Below are positions 53,480-63,006 of a DNA stretch of 64,000 bases, in pieces; within the stretch, counting starts at the first letter, position 1, and each line of letters begins with the position of its first letter. Location: contig JAKAUC010000009.1 of NCBI GenBank assembly GCA_021827865.1, positions 496,001 through 560,000 on the forward strand. Reading direction: 5' to 3'. Under the pieces are notes generated by a model. It ran no database searches. It saw nothing but the letters and a program-made list of their open reading frames with translations, and was not told the DNA's origin. Both the position numbers and the translations under genes were made by a program. The stretch comes from an archaeon (GTDB lineage: Archaea; Thermoproteota; Nitrososphaeria; Nitrososphaerales; Gagatemarchaeaceae).

Positions 53480-55672
53480 CTACTCCTTGTCTATGAATTC
53501 TTCGGCCTTCGGCGGATCCGGCGGGAGGCCCTTACGCTTCCTGATCTCCGTGACCAGCCCCCAGAGCATGTTCTGAGGGACCGCCTGCCAGGTCTTGAAG
53601 TGGGTGTTCCAGACCGCCTTGCCTGCCGTTGCCCCCCTCATCTTCTCGCTGAGGTCGAAGGTCTCGGCGGCGGGGATCTCACCCTCCACGACCGTCATGA
53701 CCTCCTTCTGGTCTATCCTCACGAGCTTGCCCCTCTTGGAGCTGATTACCCCGGTGACCGCACCGATCAGCTCGGAGGGCCCCTTCACCTCTATCCCAAG
53801 TATCGGCTCGAGCAGCGTGGGGTTGGCAGAGAGCATAGCGCCGAGTATCGCGCGCCTGGAAGCCGGCATCAGCTGGGCGTAGGTCCTGTGGGCGGGGTCC
53901 TCGTGAGGGACGAAGTTGGTGAGCGCCACCTTCACTCCCCTGGTGAACTCGTAGGCGAGCGGACCGTTCTTCATGATGTCGTCGAAGCCCGCCCTGATGG
54001 AGTCCATGGACTCCTGCAGGAATTGGACCCCCTTCGTCACTTCGGTGAGCACGTTTCCCCTCTCGTCTACGGCCTGGAAGTTGCGCGCCTGGTCCGGATC
54101 CCAGCCGTGGTCGCGGAGTGTCTTGATAACCGCCTTCTTCTCCACGTTTTCGCCGATGGTGCCGTTGCGGATCAGCTCTATGACCTCCGGCTCCAGTGGC
54201 TCCACCTCGACGAAGATCTTGTTGTGGCGGTTAGGAGACCTGGACATTATGGGCCCCGCCCTCGCGCGGATGGTCTCCCTGTAGTTGATTATCGGCGGCG
54301 ACGTGACTATCTCGAGGCCTGCCTGCTGGATCTGGGTAGTGGCGATCTCGAGGTGAAGGACCCCCATGCCTGACATCAGTGTCTCTCCAGACTCTTGGTT
54401 GATGGTGACCACCAGGTTGGGGTCCTCGATGTTCAGCCTCCTCATGACTTCGACCAGCTTGGGGAGGTCGCGCGGGTGCTTCGCCTCCACCGCGACGGTG
54501 ACCACAGGCTCGCTCACGTAGTGGATGGACTCGAAGGTGGCAACGTCCTTCCTGTTGGATATCGTCTCCCCGGACCTGATGTCGAGGCCGAGGAGGGCCG
54601 GGATGTTGCCCGCAGGTAGCGAGTCGACGATCTCCCTCTGGAAGCCCATGAATATCTGGACGGACTGGATTTTCCCCTCCCGCTTGGAGTTGAGCAGGTA
54701 TATCTGATCCCCGTTGGTGACGCTCCCCGAGAAGAGGCGCCCCGTGGCGACCAAGCCGGCCGCCGGGTCGACCACCACATTGGTGACCATCATTACGGTG
54801 GGGCCGTTCTCGTCGCAGGCGAGCAGGGCTTTGCCTATATCGCTGGTTAGGTCCCCTTGCGGCCAGATCTTGGGGATGCGGTAGGCCTGGGCGACGTGGG
54901 GGGGCGGGTGGTGCCTGACGACCATGCCTAGGAGCGCTTCGTGGAGCGGGAGCTTCTTGCCCAGCTCCTCGGGGGTGGAGCTCGTGTAGGCGTTGATTAT
55001 GTCCTTGAAGGACATCCCCGCGGCCTTCGCCATGTCGAAGTTGAAGCCCCATTTGTCCTTGGAGGAGCCGAAAGCGACCTGGGCGTCCTGGACCGACACC
55101 TTCCACTTCTGCTTGTATTCGGGCTCAGCGTAGGTCTCGACGAGGCGGTTGAAGTCTCTGACTATGCCGAAGAGCCACTCCTGCATCTTCTCCGGGGTGA
55201 GGCGGAGCTCCTTGATGAGCCGGTCAATCTTGTTGATGTAGACGACGGGGCGCACCCTCTCCTCAAGCGCCTGGCGGGTGACCGTCTCTGTCTGGGTCAT
55301 TATCCCCTCGACGGCATCCACGACCACTATGGCGCCGTCCACGGCCCTCAGCGAGCGGGTCACCTTCCCGGTGAAGTCGATGTGCCCAGGTGTATCGATG
55401 AGGTTGATGACGTAGGGCGTGCCATCCTTCTCATAGTAGAGCGTCACGTTGGCGGCCTTGATGGTCATCTGCCTCTGCTGCTCGAGCTCCATGTAATCCA
55501 GGGCCAGGGCCTGCCCCGCCACAGAAGGCGACAGCATCCCCGTTGCTGCCAGCAGGCTGTCGCTAGTGGTCGTCTTCCCGTGGTCCACGTGGGCTATGAT
55601 CCCCAGGTTGCGGATCTGCTCCCTGTTGTGGACTATCTTGAGAGCCTCAGCTGTGGTCTTGAAACGCGGCAT
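53480..55672 (-). CDS. fusA: Elongation factor 2
   Basis: AHVDHGKTTTSDSLLA, DTPGHIDFTGKV, NKIDR; full EF-2 architecture. Confidence 0.98.
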   Translation of the reverse strand: MPRFKTTAEALKIVHNREQIRNLGIIAHVDHGKTTTSDSLLAATGMLSPSVAGQALALDYMELEQQRQMTIKAANVTLYYEKDGTPYVINLIDTPGHIDFTGKVTRSLRAVDGAIVVVDAVEGIMTQTETVTRQALEERVRPVVYINKIDRLIKELRLTPEKMQEWLFGIVRDFNRLVETYAEPEYKQKWKVSVQDAQVAFGSSKDKWGFNFDMAKAAGMSFKDIINAYTSSTPEELGKKLPLHEALLGMVVRHHPPPHVAQAYRIPKIWPQGDLTSDIGKALLACDENGPTVMMVTNVVVDPAAGLVATGRLFSGSVTNGDQIYLLNSKREGKIQSVQIFMGFQREIVDSLPAGNIPALLGLDIRSGETISNRKDVATFESIHYVSEPVVTVAVEAKHPRDLPKLVEVMRRLNIEDPNLVVTINQESGETLMSGMGVLHLEIATTQIQQAGLEIVTSPPIINYRETIRARAGPIMSRSPNRHNKIFVEVEPLEPEVIELIRNGTIGENVEKKAVIKTLRDHGWDPDQARNFQAVDERGNVLTEVTKGVQFLQESMDSIRAGFDDIMKNGPLAYEFTRGVKVALTNFVPHEDPAHRTYAQLMPASRRAILGAMLSANPTLLEPILGIEVKGPSELIGAVTGVISSKRGKLVRIDQKEVMTVVEGEIPAAETFDLSEKMRGATAGKAVWNTHFKTWQAVPQNMLWGLVTEIRKRKGLPPDPPKAEEFIDKE

Positions 55673-55993
55673 GATACCTTGCGACCCTTGAAACGACCAT
55701 TCGGGAACGGGTTATGAAGCTTTCCGTAGACTCCCTGGCTAGCCCGCCCAGCGAGGCGGGAGCCGCCTTCCCGGGCGCTGCCACCTCCAGCTTCCGACCG
55801 CCGCCGCACGAAGGACTAGCTGGCCAACACTGCACCGGCTACGCCGAAGGTCACGCGCTCATGGACGAGCCAGATGGGATCCACGCCCTCCCAGAACATG
55901 GAGGGGTCGTAGAAGCTGCCCAGCAGCCATTCGGCCATGGAGAGGCCGCCATAGGGCCGGGACGAGGATAGCCAGCCCTCCAACCGTGACTTG

Positions 55994-56170
55994 TTAGGCG
56001 CCCACCACGTGGTAATTCGGGTTCCGAGCGTAGGCCTGGCAACCGCACCCATCGACCGTGCACCTCCCCCGCTTGGTCGCGTAGATTGTCTTGAAGAGCA
56101 CCTCGTGGGCGTCGGCGAGATGGCGGCAGTTGCACACCCCTGATCCCGTCTTCTCCCGGATCCTCCCCAA
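55994..56170 (-). CDS. Candidate 58-aa Cys-rich microprotein (TTG start)
   Basis: GRIREKTGSGVCNCRHLADAHEVLFKTIYATKRGRCTVDGCGCQAYARNPNYHVVGA; CxCxxH...C...CxC. Confidence 0.4.
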   Translation of the reverse strand: MGRIREKTGSGVCNCRHLADAHEVLFKTIYATKRGRCTVDGCGCQAYARNPNYHVVGA

Positions 56171-56454
56171 GCCGACCGGGGCTCTCGGACACGCGTCGAC
56201 TTATGAAGGCTTCGAGGCGGGCAGCTCGCCGGAGCTTCTCCACGAAGGTCTGTTCAAGTCGTGGAAAACGCATGGGGCCATTATCAGCAGACAGGAGGGC
56301 TGGGCCCAGCGGTCGGCCTTGGACCCGGCGAGCGTCCTCCTCGAGGGTTGGGCATTCGCAATTGTCTGGCTGGTAGGGATGCTGCACCTCGATGGAGACT
56401 GGGCTGGCGCCGATCGCCTTCGCGGTCGCCGTCCTCGTGAGGGCCCCGGCGGCC

Positions 56455-57486
56455 TCACCTGTAGATTCTGGCCACAGCCCTCAGCTGCGCCCTCGTGAGC
56501 CTGACTTCGGCCCCGCCAGGAGTCTCGACTGTCACCTTCCCACCCTCCTCGCCCTTGGTCCTGATCTTGTCCGCCAGCGGCTCCGCCCGTGACGCGTCCA
56601 TGGCAGCGAGGAAGGTGGAGTACTCGTCGGGACCGGGCCATCCGTTCTTCTCGCCTATCTTCTCCACCACTTCGGCGAGGAGCGGTGGCCTGGGGACGGA
56701 GAGGTCCGAAGCTGGTATCGACGCCGGTCCGCCTTGGGCCGAGACCCTGAAGGCTCGATGCGAGACGACCACCCCCTCTCTGGCCCTGAGCGCGAAGACG
56801 TCGAAGGGGAGGGAAGCGACTCCCTCGAGGTCGACCGTGCCCATGTTGAGCCTGTCTAGAGTGAGGGACAGCCTCCGGACGGCGTCCGCGCTGTCCAACG
56901 GGAGCAGATGTGCCCCTCTCTGGGAGAGCATCCTGGAGCAACTCTGCAGGTCCCTGATCACCCTCTCCTCGGCTTGCCCGTACCTGAGGGCGCAGACCGC
57001 GACGATCAAGAAAGCCGATGGAGCCCTCCCGGCGAAGACCAGGAGCCGGCCATCCATGGCGGTGATCCCCCGCGTCTGATCCCGTGACTCGAGCTTGACC
57101 TCGGCTACCGTGTACCACCGGAACGGGAAGGCCTTGCTCCTTAGGAGGACCGAGTCTTTCACAGGGACCACCAGGCTCGTTAGTCCCCCAATGCGGAGGA
57201 TGGGCCAGAAGACGACCGCCAGGCCGGCCACGAGGAAGACCAGGGGGGAGAGGGTTCCGCCTGCGCCCAGTGCGATGACCGACAACAAGAGCAGCACCCC
57301 ACCCAGGACGAGTCGGCCCCGGGCTCGATGAGGTCTCGGAAGCACTTCCTGCCTGAGAGGGGCGGCCCTCGGGCGCCTGAGAGAATAGACGAGATAGATC
57401 AGAACGATGAGAGAGACGGGCCAGGCCCCCAGGCCGAATGCGAAGATGCCGACGAGGGCGGCCAAGATGCGGAGGAACCAACCCAT
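56455..57486 (-). CDS. Membrane protein with C-terminal soluble domain
   Basis: MGWFLRILAALVGIFAFGLGAWPVSLIVLIYLVYSL and further TMs; ATG shares one base with upstream stop (TGATG). Confidence 0.65.
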   Translation of the reverse strand: MGWFLRILAALVGIFAFGLGAWPVSLIVLIYLVYSLRRPRAAPLRQEVLPRPHRARGRLVLGGVLLLLSVIALGAGGTLSPLVFLVAGLAVVFWPILRIGGLTSLVVPVKDSVLLRSKAFPFRWYTVAEVKLESRDQTRGITAMDGRLLVFAGRAPSAFLIVAVCALRYGQAEERVIRDLQSCSRMLSQRGAHLLPLDSADAVRRLSLTLDRLNMGTVDLEGVASLPFDVFALRAREGVVVSHRAFRVSAQGGPASIPASDLSVPRPPLLAEVVEKIGEKNGWPGPDEYSTFLAAMDASRAEPLADKIRTKGEEGGKVTVETPGGAEVRLTRAQLRAVARIYR

Positions 57487-58496
57487 CAGTGGAATCCTTC
57501 CCCATCCTGGCGGGCATAGGCGAACCTGGTGTACTCCTCGAGGGCGGGGTGCCTGGCAGCCCAGAAGGCCTTGGTGCACCCCTCCTTCTCATCGGGGTTG
57601 AGCGCCTCGGGGCCCCTGTCCTTGTTCCTCGTCGCCGTGGACTTTGTGAGCTCGAGGGAGAACTTGGCGTCGTGGCCGAGGATGACCCCGCCGTAGGGAA
57701 TCCGGTCCCAGGGGTTGATGGGGTCGATGGAGACATGGCTGGTGACGAGGACGGCGATCCCGAAGTCGGCGCAGAGGCGCTGGGCGTGGGCCAGGAGCAT
57801 GGCGAGGCCAGCGCTCCGTGCGGGCAGGTCCTGGGTGCTCGGGAACGACGCCTTGAAGGGCGCTGAAATCGAGTCGTAGACCAGCAGCCTGGCCCCGGTC
57901 TCCCTGATTATGTGGTGAAGAGCGGATTGGTAGGTGGGGGTCTGCCTCATCTTCAGCTCCACCCTCCCCCCGCTCGAGACCTCCTTGGCGGCGTCTATGC
58001 CGTGGAGGTTCAACAGGTCCACTACCTCCGGGGTCTGGAATATGAGGACCGAGGGCCCCTTCGGAGGGAGTTCTACGAAGAAGTCCGGGGAGAAGATGTC
58101 CGCCACCGCGCCGAGATGGGCGTCGGTGTAGGAGACCCCGAGGTGGCCGAGGGCCACGTCGACCGCGTTGATGAGCTGCCCTCTCGTCACTGGCTTCCTC
58201 CTGGGGGACACCTTGGGCGCCCTCTCGAGCTTCACCTCCGCGACGTTGAGCTCCTTCCCGAACCTTTTGGCCATCCTTTCGCGCCAGTAGGGGACGAGGT
58301 AGCTCGAGTAAGACTGCTCCGTGTCGAGGATGACTGCGCTCCCACCCACCGCGGCCACAGAGCAGGCGGCCTGGAAGGAGATTATGCTCTTACCCAGCGC
58401 CTTCTCACCGAAAATCTGAGTCACGGTCCCTGCGGCGAGGCCTCCGTCGGTCAGGGAGTCAACTGCCGAGCAGCCGGTGGCGAGATGTTCCATCAC
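57486..58496 (-). CDS. RadB/RecA-like ATPase
   Basis: Walker A GEKALGKS, Walker B ARLLVYDS, VLVTSHV; RecA-superfamily layout. Confidence 0.8.
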   Translation of the reverse strand: MMEHLATGCSAVDSLTDGGLAAGTVTQIFGEKALGKSIISFQAACSVAAVGGSAVILDTEQSYSSYLVPYWRERMAKRFGKELNVAEVKLERAPKVSPRRKPVTRGQLINAVDVALGHLGVSYTDAHLGAVADIFSPDFFVELPPKGPSVLIFQTPEVVDLLNLHGIDAAKEVSSGGRVELKMRQTPTYQSALHHIIRETGARLLVYDSISAPFKASFPSTQDLPARSAGLAMLLAHAQRLCADFGIAVLVTSHVSIDPINPWDRIPYGGVILGHDAKFSLELTKSTATRNKDRGPEALNPDEKEGCTKAFWAARHPALEEYTRFAYARQDGEGFH

Positions 58497-59719
58497 ATGC
58501 TCAGCCCCTGAAGGAGCCGCCTCCCCGCCTCTGTCACCGTGTATGAGAGTATCTTCGGACCGCCCCCGCCCTCCTTCGGCTCGAGTAAGAGGTACCCTTC
58601 CGAGTGGAGCCTGTCCACCTCCGCCGCGACGTCGGCCGCAAGGAACTGGGGAGAGAGGTATGAGACAATGGACTGTCTGTTTGCAGCATCATATCTTGAA
58701 ACCTCGTCGAGGATCGCCCTCGTGAGCTCTGGGCTTGCCCTCGTCGGAGTGCTCTGAGGGAGGCCAACGGACGCGCGTTTCGACCTTATGAAGCGGGGTG
58801 CGAAACCCAGAGATGCTCCGGAGCGGTCGTCGCAGACTGTGTAGGAGCACGCGAGGGCAGCGGCCTGTCTTGGGGTCCTGAGGTGGTTCCATGCCTCGCT
58901 GGAGTAGAGCCTCACTGGCATGGAGTCCGTGAGTTGGTCGCTCAACAGAGCCGGCAGCGGGGTCGAGAGGATGAGGTGGATCTGAGACTCCAGGAGCCCT
59001 GCGAGGAGCTTCCCAGAGTGCTGGAGGCGGGCGAGGTTCCTGAAGAGGCGGTGGGCCCCTGTGACAAGAAGGGCGTCGGGGCCCGAGGCGGCTCTCGAGA
59101 GGAGGTACACGAGCTTGGCGAGGTAGAGCCCTGCGGCGAGCTCGGCCGCCTGGGGGTAGGGGGCCGTCGCAAAGCTCACGAGTGCTCCCCCTTCCGTCAG
59201 TGAGTCGAAGGACTCCCCCCTGGTCGCGTCGAGGTGGCGGAGGGCGCCGATCCTCCCCCTCAGCTTGTCGACGTAGTAGCCCCTGAACCCTTCGACCGCC
59301 CCGAGGACGTCGTACAGCGAGGTGGGGGTGGCGAGGTCGTCCTGCTCCGAGAGCCTCTGCAGGGCGGCTGAGAGGATCGCCTCCTCCTCTGATGCGAGGT
59401 CCAGGGCCGCGGCGTAGGCGGAGGCGACGAGTTGACCGTGGGTCGCGTCCTCTCCCTCAAGGTGGAATGACTCGTAGAGCATTGCGCGGTAGTCGAGGGC
59501 GCGGTAGTAGCCGCGGACCTCCTGAGACACCGAGCCGTCGAGGTCCAGGACTGTCAGCCTCGACCCCGCTTCGGCCCCTGCGTAGGCGAAAAGAGTCGCC
59601 ATGGGACCGGCCTCCCTCCCCAGGATGAGGATGCGGTCTCCCAGCCCCCGGACCCCGACGCGGCCCCTGGTCCCATCCAGGGCGTATCCAAGCCAGCCTG
59701 CGGCGCCGTGTGCGTTCAA
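58493..59719 (-). CDS. Predicted degenerate HerA/VirB4-like ATPase with C-terminal winged helix
   Basis: RILILGREAGPMATLFAY (no GKT/S), RLTVLDLDG, ALLVTGAHRLFRNL (Walker-B-like without DE), IHLILSTPLPALLSDQL; C-terminal wHTH; TTG start with leaderless TATA geometry. Confidence 0.55.
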   Translation of the reverse strand: MNAHGAAGWLGYALDGTRGRVGVRGLGDRILILGREAGPMATLFAYAGAEAGSRLTVLDLDGSVSQEVRGYYRALDYRAMLYESFHLEGEDATHGQLVASAYAAALDLASEEEAILSAALQRLSEQDDLATPTSLYDVLGAVEGFRGYYVDKLRGRIGALRHLDATRGESFDSLTEGGALVSFATAPYPQAAELAAGLYLAKLVYLLSRAASGPDALLVTGAHRLFRNLARLQHSGKLLAGLLESQIHLILSTPLPALLSDQLTDSMPVRLYSSEAWNHLRTPRQAAALACSYTVCDDRSGASLGFAPRFIRSKRASVGLPQSTPTRASPELTRAILDEVSRYDAANRQSIVSYLSPQFLAADVAAEVDRLHSEGYLLLEPKEGGGGPKILSYTVTEAGRRLLQGLSM

Positions 59720-59758
59720 CGGATGGATGCGCCCGGGGTTTGCTTAAGGCGCTGACGC

Positions 59759-59793
59759 ACAACTTGTTAGAACAACTTGTACTGACAACTTGT
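59759..59793. promoter_or_regulatory. Three tandem ACAACTTGT sites at exact 13-bp period
   Basis: Sites at 59759-59767, 59772-59780, 59785-59793; each is ACAA-N-TTGT dyad-symmetric. Confidence 0.75.
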
Positions 59794-59823
59794 TCTTATC
59801 GTCCCCCTCCGCGCTGAAGGCGG

Positions 59824-60087
59824 TTGAAGAACAGGGACACGACGGTGATCCTCTGGGTCCTCCTCAGGGCGCTTGCGTCGGGCCCCCAGATCCCGTCCAA
59901 GCTGGCCCGGGTCGCCAACGTCCCGTTCGGCAGGCTCGAAGAATACCTTGGAACCCTTGCAGCCAGGGGGTTGGTGAGGGTGGAACCGGCGGATGGGCAC
60001 GAGATGTACTCCATCACCCTGGTCGGGATGGACGCGCTTAACCATCTCGACTCGGGCCTTAGGATGCTCTTCCCCGCCCTGGAGTGA
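59824..60087 (+). CDS. Winged-helix transcriptional regulator
   Basis: ASGPQIPSKLARVANVPFGRLEEYLGTLAARGLVRVEPADGHEMYSITLVGMDALNHL; TTG start 27 nt after TTCTTATCG. Confidence 0.75.
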   Translation: MKNRDTTVILWVLLRALASGPQIPSKLARVANVPFGRLEEYLGTLAARGLVRVEPADGHEMYSITLVGMDALNHLDSGLRMLFPALE

Positions 60088-60095
60088 CAAGTTGT
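60087..60095. promoter_or_regulatory. Fourth copy (reverse complement) ACAAGTTGT upstream of TATA of next gene
   Basis: ACAAGTTGT followed by GGTTATAAG at 60104-60111. Confidence 0.6.
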
Positions 60096-60113
60096 GAGCA
60101 TGGGTTATAAGCG

Positions 60114-60503
60114 GTGGAGGACATGAAGCGGGCCATGCCCGAAGAAAAGGACGCCGGCGTCTCGATAATCGAACTCCAGGAGGAATTCATACAGCACATG
60201 GAGCGGGGCGGGAAGAAGATCAGGCTCCTATCCCTCGTCGCCACCATAGTCGGCGCCTATTTTGCAGTCAGCTACTTCGTCCAGCTGGTGGTCCTCCCCT
60301 ACGGACTGGGGATTACAAGCCAGACGGTGGACCTGGTGAACCCGGGCCTGGTGGGGCTTGGCATCCTGAGCCTCGCCATCTCGCTGCTTTGGTGCTACGC
60401 CGGGGTGAGGAACCTCCTGTTCGAGAGGAAGCTCGCTGAAAGGATCAGGGAAGTGAGGGAGCTCCAGGCGGAGAGCGCGAAGAAGTACGGGCTCGGGACC
60501 TGA
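60114..60503 (+). CDS. Small membrane protein with two TM helices and coiled coil
   Basis: LLSLVATIVGAYFAVSYFVQLVVLPYG; LVGLGILSLAISLLWCYAGVRNLLFERKLAERIREVRELQAE. Confidence 0.7.
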   Translation: MEDMKRAMPEEKDAGVSIIELQEEFIQHMERGGKKIRLLSLVATIVGAYFAVSYFVQLVVLPYGLGITSQTVDLVNPGLVGLGILSLAISLLWCYAGVRNLLFERKLAERIREVRELQAESAKKYGLGT

Positions 60504-60745
60504 CTAGGGCGGTCGTGGACCTCTCCGCCATCGGGGTCAAGGTCTTCCTGGCCCAGGGCCCCCAGGAGCGGGGCACGTCAGGAACTCGACGAGGCGTACC
60601 CATTCATGAAGGAGGGCCGCGAGGTCGTCACAAAACTCGCCTGAGGGCACAGGAGGAGGCCCGAGGTCACGTCGTTCACCCAGGCCGCTGTGGTGGCGGC
60701 CGCACCTGCGCAACATTAATCATGCGGGCCCCCTGATCCACCACC

Positions 60746-61129
60746 ATGCAACTTTCAAACCAGGCGAGGGAGCTTTTGGACGGGAAGAACTTCGCATGCG
60801 TGGCGACGATCATGCCCGACGGATCCCCCCAGGTGGCGCCGGTTTGGGTCGAGCGGGACGGGGACACAGTGGTGCTGAACGCCACCGAGTCTAGGCAGCG
60901 CACAAGGAACCTCAAGAGGGACCCGCGGGTCGCCCTCGCGGTTTTCGACATGGCCAACCCGTACAAGAAAGTGCTGATCCGCGGCAGAGCCGTAGAGATA
61001 ACGCGGGAGGGAGCCGAGGATCATATCGACAGGCTGTCTGTGAAATACAACGGGAGGGAGTACCCTGACCACAGCCTTGACGACCCCAGGACCATCATCA
61101 GGATAGTCCCGGAGCGCGTCACACACTGA
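60746..61129 (+). CDS. PPOX-class (F420/FMN-dependent) oxidoreductase
   Basis: NFACVATIMPDGSPQVAPVWVERDGDTVVLNATESRQRTRNLKRDPRVALAVFD. Confidence 0.9.
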   Translation: MQLSNQARELLDGKNFACVATIMPDGSPQVAPVWVERDGDTVVLNATESRQRTRNLKRDPRVALAVFDMANPYKKVLIRGRAVEITREGAEDHIDRLSVKYNGREYPDHSLDDPRTIIRIVPERVTH

Positions 61130-61174
61130 GGCTGCGGGGCCAGGGACCTTCGGCGGGGGAGCGCCCGCCCTGGT

Positions 61175-62635
61175 CTATTTCTCTGGCTGCTTCCTGAAGA
61201 CGTAGTTCTTGGAGGCCAAGGAGAAGATTATCGCCAGGAACATGGCCGCTATGCCGAGGTAGAACACGTAGTCGAAAGCGGTAGCGTTCGGGAAAGACAA
61301 GGGAATCAGGACCCCGTCGTGGGGGACCCGGATGGTCGTGGTATAGGTGCTCATGATGGTCGTGGCGACCACCGGCCCTATGGCGCCCCCTATGTTCCTG
61401 AGCATCGTGTTGAGGCCCAACCCAGTGGCCACTGTCTCCCTGGGGAGTGAGACGCTGATCATGTTGACAATTGGGATTATGACCGCCACCGCCCCGACCA
61501 TAGAGATCGCCACGGCTATGACGACGTCGGTGGTGGTCGCCCTGTTGTAGACGAACAGCGTGAAGCCGGCTATGGCTATCGCCCCTCCGACCACCAGGGC
61601 GGGCTTGGGCCCGGCTTTGGTGACGACCCTCCCCACAAGCGGTCCCGCTATCAGCATGAGGACTGCCGCCGGCCCGATGGTCAGCCCGGCCGAGATAGGG
61701 TCGAGCCCGAGGCCGAGGGGGGCCGGGTCTTCGGCGTAGAAGGTGACAGCGAAGAAAAGCATGAAGAGCCCGATCCCAGAGATTATGCCGATGCCGTTGG
61801 CCACCAGGACGTTCCGTATGCGGAGGAGGTTGAGCTGTATCAGTGGGTTGGACTTCCTGCTCTCGGCGACGAAGAACCCGACGGTCAGGGCGAGCCCCGC
61901 CCCAAGCGCTCCCAGGCCGTAGGGCGAGTACCACCCGTCATAGGGCCCCTCGGTCAGGTAAAGGAGGACCAGGGAGACCCCCGCCATGAGAAGGACCACC
62001 GTCTCGTAGCCCACCTTGCGGCCGGTCCCGGGATGCCCCCGCGGAAGGAACCGGGCGACGACGGCGAAGAGTACCAGGCTGAGGATGAAGGCCGAGTGGA
62101 AGGCCCACTGCCAGCCGAAGTCCTGGATGATGTAAGAGCCCCCTATGAGCCCTGCGGCAGCCCCGATGGCGAAGGTCGCGCTTACCACCCCCTGGGCGGT
62201 CGCAATCCTTTCGTTCGGGAATGTCTCCGCGATAATGGCGAGCGCGAGCGGGACTATGGCGAACCCAATCCCCTGGATAGCCCTGGCAGCTATGAGGAAG
62301 TAGATCGTGGGGGAAAAGCCAGCCATCCCGACGCCGGCGGTGTAGAAGACCAGGGCGATCAGGAACATCCTCTTCTTGCCGTAGCTGTCACCCCACTTCC
62401 CGAACAGTGGTGAGACGGCCGAACCCACGATCAGGAAGGCGGAAGTGATCCAAGCCACAGTCCCCTCGGTGGTCGAGAAGAACGTCTGGATTGTTAGTAT
62501 TCCAGGGATAATCATCGTCTCTACATAGTTCAGCAGCAGCGACACGCCCACCATCGCGAGTAACGCCCTGAGCTGATGGGACGTTGTCCCATTGGGGATC
62601 CCAGGTTGAGCGGCGTCGGTCGACTGAGGCTGCAT
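61175..62635 (-). CDS. MFS transporter, DHA2-like (14-TM)
   Basis: TEGTVAWITSAFLIVGSAVSPLFGKWGDSYGKKRMF; many TM segments. Confidence 0.92.
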   Translation of the reverse strand: MQPQSTDAAQPGIPNGTTSHQLRALLAMVGVSLLLNYVETMIIPGILTIQTFFSTTEGTVAWITSAFLIVGSAVSPLFGKWGDSYGKKRMFLIALVFYTAGVGMAGFSPTIYFLIAARAIQGIGFAIVPLALAIIAETFPNERIATAQGVVSATFAIGAAAGLIGGSYIIQDFGWQWAFHSAFILSLVLFAVVARFLPRGHPGTGRKVGYETVVLLMAGVSLVLLYLTEGPYDGWYSPYGLGALGAGLALTVGFFVAESRKSNPLIQLNLLRIRNVLVANGIGIISGIGLFMLFFAVTFYAEDPAPLGLGLDPISAGLTIGPAAVLMLIAGPLVGRVVTKAGPKPALVVGGAIAIAGFTLFVYNRATTTDVVIAVAISMVGAVAVIIPIVNMISVSLPRETVATGLGLNTMLRNIGGAIGPVVATTIMSTYTTTIRVPHDGVLIPLSFPNATAFDYVFYLGIAAMFLAIIFSLASKNYVFRKQPEK

Positions 62636-63006
62636 CTTTCGCAGGCCCCTTCGGGGGTTCGTTATAAAATGCCCTGAGTCCTTTTCCGTGTTCCCGGCCC
62701 CCGAGAATCGGGCCTCACTCCTGGATGCTAATCGGAGCCCGCTTCCGCCGGAGCTTTAGAGAAGAGATGTGCCATGACCGCGGGGACGGGTGACGACCTC
62801 CCGAAGATGCGGACGGCCGACGACGAGACGGACAAGAAGGTGAGAGCGGAGCTCGACCAGTAGCTCAGTAGGGTGCAACCAAAAAGGGGGAGCCTGTCCT
62901 GGCCTGCGCCACCAAACTGGTCATCGGCCGGGGGCCCCCCGGTCCACCCTGAGGCCAGGCCATGCGAAGGAGACCCGGGCGGAATGGGTTGCAGGGGGCC
63001 GGAGAT

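Noticed and set aside
56091-56498. 135-aa plus-strand ORF
   Set aside because: No domain signal and overlaps the membrane-protein 3' end; probably spurious.
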